NCBI GenBank assembly: GCA_017429525.1
Contig: JAFROT010000028.1
Coordinates: forward strand, 1 to 64,000
From: Bacteroidaceae bacterium
GTDB lineage: Bacteria > Bacteroidota > Bacteroidia > Bacteroidales > Bacteroidaceae
Direction: 5' to 3'
DNA: 64,000 nucleotides
Positions 60,710 through 64,000 of this stretch are shown here, in pieces (the first letter of the stretch is position 1; each line of letters starts with the position of its first letter). The notes beneath the pieces were generated by a model. The model did no database searches and was not told the DNA's origin. It worked only from the letters and a program-made list of their open reading frames with translations. A program made the translations under genes and the position numbers.

Positions 60710-61690
60710 TTAGCCGCGTAGTTTTTGCTGCTCACTTTCCCGCAGGTCGCGGAAGCGGGTGAGCTGGCGGATGACCTCTTCGGGGTCGTCGGTGAGGGAG
60801 AGGAGCAGGTTCTTGTACATGCCCGCGTGGGTGAGGTCCTGCAGGAGGGGATAGATGGGCATCTGCTCTGTCCAGAAGGTTTTGCCGAAGAAGATCATGG
60901 GGCTGGAGAAGCCGAAGGAGAGGTAGTGGTTCTGCACGGCGTCCTGGAAGATCTCCTGCATGGTGCCTGCGCTTCCGGGCGTGTAGATGATGCCTCCGTA
61001 GGCGATGGTGAGGATGGTGTCCTCACGAATGCTATTCTCGAAGAACTTGGCGATATGCGTGGCAAAGGGCGTCGAAGGCTCGTGGCCGTAGAGCCAGGTG
61101 GGGATGCCGAGGCTGATGTAGCGGCGTTGTGGGTAGCGCCTGATGACATGGAAGGCCGACGCGAGCCATCCTGCATCGCCGAACGCAGGTGCACAACTGA
61201 GCATGGAAAGGGCCTCGTCGAGGTCTGCATCTGTACGGCCGGCCATCCATGCGCCAAGGTGCGTGGCTTCCATGGCGCCCGGGCCGCCGCCGCTGATCAT
61301 ATAGAAACCGAGCTCGGTGAGGCGCTTGCTCATCTGCGCAATCTGACGGTACATCCCATCCGTGCGACGGAGGGCGTGGCCGCCCATGATGCCGATGTAG
61401 CGGCTTGACTCATAACGGCGAAGGAAGGTGCAGAGGCCGGTGTGGATGCCGTGATCGTGCAACGAACGGGCCAGCGATTCCTCGACGGAGTCGGTGGTCT
61501 TACCCGTGGCGATGTAGTGGGCATAGACGCGGCTGTCGTAACTGCGCTCGAAGCTCTCTTCGTCGTCGGGGTCGTAGCCCTCATAGAGCTCGGCAGCAGA
61601 ATAGAGTTGATGGCGAGTGACATCGTAGGGAACCGATCGTAGGTGCTCGACGATTCCTGCTAACTTGACGTGGTCGGGTTGTGAGAGCAT
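60710..61690 (-). CDS. LOG family protein (nucleotide 5'-monophosphate nucleosidase-like)
   Basis: 326 aa. Rossmann-like fold with GIMGGHALRRTDGMY, MISGGGPGAMEATHLGAWMAG and the LOG signature IIYTPGSAGTMQEIFQ (PGGxGTxxE variant with Ser in place of the second Gly). Related enzymes release bases from nucleoside monophosphates. The extra N-terminal 100 residues and the Gly-to-Ser change make a catalytic role less certain. It follows ftsK by 50 bp on the same strand. Confidence 0.8.
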   Translation of the reverse strand: MLSQPDHVKLAGIVEHLRSVPYDVTRHQLYSAAELYEGYDPDDEESFERSYDSRVYAHYIATGKTTDSVEESLARSLHDHGIHTGLCTFLRRYESSRYIGIMGGHALRRTDGMYRQIAQMSKRLTELGFYMISGGGPGAMEATHLGAWMAGRTDADLDEALSMLSCAPAFGDAGWLASAFHVIRRYPQRRYISLGIPTWLYGHEPSTPFATHIAKFFENSIREDTILTIAYGGIIYTPGSAGTMQEIFQDAVQNHYLSFGFSSPMIFFGKTFWTEQMPIYPLLQDLTHAGMYKNLLLSLTDDPEEVIRQLTRFRDLRESEQQKLRG

Positions 61691-61737
61691 GTGCTATGGC
61701 GTTGAAGGATGGATAATGGCTGTTGAGGGGCGAAGCA

Positions 61738-64000
61738 TCAGAGGCTGGTGAGGAGCATCTCGAGCGAAGCCTCGTCCTGAATGAGCACTTCGCGCGGCTT
61801 GGAACCCTGCGCAGCACCCACGACACCCGCTTTCTCGAGCTGGTCCATGAGGCGACCGGCGCGGTTGTAGCCGATGGAGAACTTGCGCTGGATCATGCTT
61901 GTGGAGCCTTGCTGAGTGGAGATGATGAGGCGTGCGGCGTCGGCAAACATGGGGTCGAGGTGTTCCATGTCGACATCGTTGCCTGGAGCGCCTCCGTCCT
62001 CCATGGGTGGGCGCGGCAGTGCGAAAGGATGGTTATAGCTCTGCTGGCAGGCGATGAAGGAAGCAATTCGTTCCACCTCGGGCGTGTCGACGAATGCACA
62101 TTGGAGGCGGACGGGCTCGCTACCAGCCAGGAAGAGCATATCGCCCTTGCCGATTAGCTGGTTGGCGCCAGGACGGTCGAGGATGGTGCGAGAGTCGATC
62201 ATCGCGCTGACCTTGAAGGCCATACGTGCGGGGAAGTTGGCCTTGATGGTGCCTGTGATGATGTTGGTGGTCGGGCGCTGGGTGGCAATAATCATGTGCA
62301 TGCCGACGGCTCGAGCCAACTGGGCGATGCGGGCGATGGGGAGCTCTATCTCCTTGCCCGCCGTCATGATGAGGTCGCCGAACTCATCGATAATCACTAC
62401 GATGTAGGGCAGGAACTTGTGCCCGTTCTCGGGGTTCAGCTGACGGTTGCGGAACTTCTCGTTGTATTCCTTAATATTACGCACGCGCGCTTTCTTGAGC
62501 AGCTCGTAACGGGTGTCCATCTCTACGCAAAGGCTCTTGAGCGTGTTGATGACCTTCTGCACGTCGGTGATGATGGGTTCGTCCTCGTAGTCGTCCTCAA
62601 TCTGGGCGAGGAAATGGTTGACGATGGGCGTGTAGATGGGGAATTCAACCTTCTTGGGGTCTACCATGACAAACTTGAGCTCGGCCGGATGTTTCTTGTA
62701 GAGGAGCGAGGTGATGATGGCGTTGAGGCCGACGGACTTACCCTGACCCGTAGCACCTGCGACGAGGAGGTGAGGCATCTTGGTGAGGTCGGCCATGAAG
62801 ACCTCGTTGGTGATGGTCTTTCCGAGGGCCATGGGCAGTTCCATGGTCGTCTCCTGGAACTTGCGGCTGTTGAGGATGCTCTCCATCGAGACAATCTGCG
62901 GCTTAGCGTTGGGCACCTCGATACCGATGGTACCCTTGCCGGGGATAGGCGCGATGATGCGGATGCCCAGAGCGGAGAGCGAGAGGGCGATGTCGTCCTC
63001 GAGGTTGCGAATCTTGGAGATGCGAACGCCGGGAGCCGGGGTGATCTCGTAGAGCGTGATGGTGGGGCCGACGGTAGCCTTGATGCTCGAAATCTCAACG
63101 CCGAAAGTGCGCAGGACGTAGATAATCTGGTCCTTGTTCTTCGTCTGCTCCTCCATGTCGATGTTGGCGCGCGGATCTACTTCGTAGTGCTTGAGGAGGT
63201 CGAGGGTGGGGTAGTGGTAGTTTTCGAGGTCGAGCTTCGGGTCGTAGGGCTCGAGTGCGGCCTCACGTTCGGCATCGGCCAACTCTTCCTCGACGGGAGC
63301 GGTAATGGTGAGTGGCGTGTCGGAGGCCGGAATGACGGGAGCATCAGCCTCGGGGGCGGTAATCCATGATTCGGCTGTGGCTGCGACCTGGGCTACGGGG
63401 ATGTCGTCGATGGCTGAGGCAGAAGCAGGGACCGTTGCAGTCGCAACGGATGCGGTGGCCGCAGAGGTGGCGTCGGCCGGGGTGATGGCATCGGGGATGT
63501 GGGGCTCGAAATGCACGATGTTCGATTCGTCGGGCGCATTGTCATCAGCAGGAGGCGTTGCCGTTTCGGTACGCTCGTCGGCAGGGGCTTCGGTAGAGTC
63601 TACGAGCCGCTTGTTGAATCGCTGGAAGAAGGCTACAATACGGCTGAGCACGGGATAACGCTCGCGCAACTCGCGTGCAAACTGCTGAGGATGCAGCAGG
63701 CGCTTGATGATGCGGATGGTCTCAGCACTCAAGTAGCAGAGATAAGCCAGAAGGGCGAGAGCGATGATGAGGAACGCCCCCACCGATCCACCAAAATGCT
63801 GAAGCAGCTCAACAACACGCTGCCCATGATAGCCACCAGGCTTGATGTAGCTGACGTCGGGATTGCTGGCGAAAGACGACGTGAAGAAGAACGCCGCAGC
63901 CACGCTGACCCAACACAAGAGGATGGTGCAGTTAATGAACCATTTCCAGAGGCGAACGTGGTAGGCGCCAGTCAGCTTGAGCGATGCAGCAAAGAGAAAG
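61738..64000 (-). CDS. ftsK: DNA translocase FtsK (N-terminus outside the window)
   Basis: The frame is open to the window edge; at least 754 residues are present. Membrane segments near the start of the visible part (NCTILLCWVSVAAAFFF and VGAFLIIALALLAYLCYLSAE), an Ala/Asp/Glu-rich linker, then the motor: Walker A LLVAGATGQGKSVGLNAIITSLL, Walker B IVVIIDEFGDLIM, ATQRPTTNIITG, and the DNA-reading gamma winged helix at the end (QRKFSIGYNRAGRLMDQLEKAGVVG). It pumps chromosome termini through the septum and activates Xer recombination. The short linker is usual for Bacteroidetes. Confidence 0.93.
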   Translation of the reverse strand, partial: FLFAASLKLTGAYHVRLWKWFINCTILLCWVSVAAAFFFTSSFASNPDVSYIKPGGYHGQRVVELLQHFGGSVGAFLIIALALLAYLCYLSAETIRIIKRLLHPQQFARELRERYPVLSRIVAFFQRFNKRLVDSTEAPADERTETATPPADDNAPDESNIVHFEPHIPDAITPADATSAATASVATATVPASASAIDDIPVAQVAATAESWITAPEADAPVIPASDTPLTITAPVEEELADAEREAALEPYDPKLDLENYHYPTLDLLKHYEVDPRANIDMEEQTKNKDQIIYVLRTFGVEISSIKATVGPTITLYEITPAPGVRISKIRNLEDDIALSLSALGIRIIAPIPGKGTIGIEVPNAKPQIVSMESILNSRKFQETTMELPMALGKTITNEVFMADLTKMPHLLVAGATGQGKSVGLNAIITSLLYKKHPAELKFVMVDPKKVEFPIYTPIVNHFLAQIEDDYEDEPIITDVQKVINTLKSLCVEMDTRYELLKKARVRNIKEYNEKFRNRQLNPENGHKFLPYIVVIIDEFGDLIMTAGKEIELPIARIAQLARAVGMHMIIATQRPTTNIITGTIKANFPARMAFKVSAMIDSRTILDRPGANQLIGKGDMLFLAGSEPVRLQCAFVDTPEVERIASFIACQQSYNHPFALPRPPMEDGGAPGNDVDMEHLDPMFADAARLIISTQQGSTSMIQRKFSIGYNRAGRLMDQLEKAGVVGAAQGSKPREVLIQDEASLEMLLTSL

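Overview
The window comes from a Bacteroidales chromosome, most like Prevotella or a close Bacteroidaceae relative (inferred from gene content, not from rRNA). Supporting signs are the Bacteroidetes promoter pattern TTG-(19-20 nt)-TAnnTTTG before many genes and tRNA operons, serine palmitoyltransferase, PPi-dependent phosphofructokinase, a GT3-type glycogen synthase beside an alpha-glucan phosphorylase, TamL, a PCMD protein, and large secreted enzymes ending in a shared GxYxV-type tail. Host genes are GC-rich; two stretches (about 8.6-10.5 kb and 46-50.5 kb) are clearly AT-rich and look acquired.

Layout. 1-0.14 kb: 3' end of a group II intron. 0.2-7.1 kb (minus): secreted papain-like protease with LamG/PKD modules, and DsbD. 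7.1-8.9 kb: gene-free, with tandem repeats and two hairpin elements built from iterated words. 8.9-10.5 kb: an array of six 35-bp repeats separating cassettes with promoter-hairpin-terminator small RNAs, truncated toxin-like C-termini and a small membrane protein; this is the most unusual part of the window. 10.6-16.6 kb: tcdA, pfp, a GH25 lysozyme, a PCMD protein, nspC. 16.7-17.2 kb: tRNA-Gly/Leu/Leu operon. 17.3-24.2 kb: rarA, a Spy-like periplasmic protein, ygiQ, a lipid kinase divergent from spt, two tRNA-Lys, a small winged-helix protein. 24.4-32.7 kb: lepA with a promoter abutting its start codon, a Crp-like regulator, a SpoU methyltransferase, tamL, an MBL hydrolase, a Na/Ca exchanger, small proteins.

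32.8-37.2 kb: glycogen synthase and glucan phosphorylase. 37.2-37.9 kb: gene-free iterated repeats. 37.9-41.4 kb: a PheC-like binding lipoprotein, carbonic anhydrase, MmcQ/YjbR, DUF1294, a flavin reductase. 41.4-46.0 kb: a 190-bp inverted-repeat element, a beta-helix acyltransferase, a VOC protein, a frameshifted gene, a DUF1349 lipoprotein and a GH28-like enzyme. 46-50.5 kb: AT-rich island with a GmrSD-type restriction gene interrupted by an in-frame TGA in its DGQQR motif, a lipoprotein and gene fragments, ending at a tRNA-Glu/Glu/Ser operon. 50.9-56.5 kb: surface polysaccharide cluster (FdtA isomerase, an acyltransferase-FdtB aminotransferase fusion, three glycosyltransferases). 56.6-64 kb: a GH128-like glucanase, a LOG-family protein and ftsK, which runs off the right edge.

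A recurring theme is that long intergenic spaces are not random: they carry iterated-word inverted repeats or tandem units with 21-22-bp spacing, apparently as several families.
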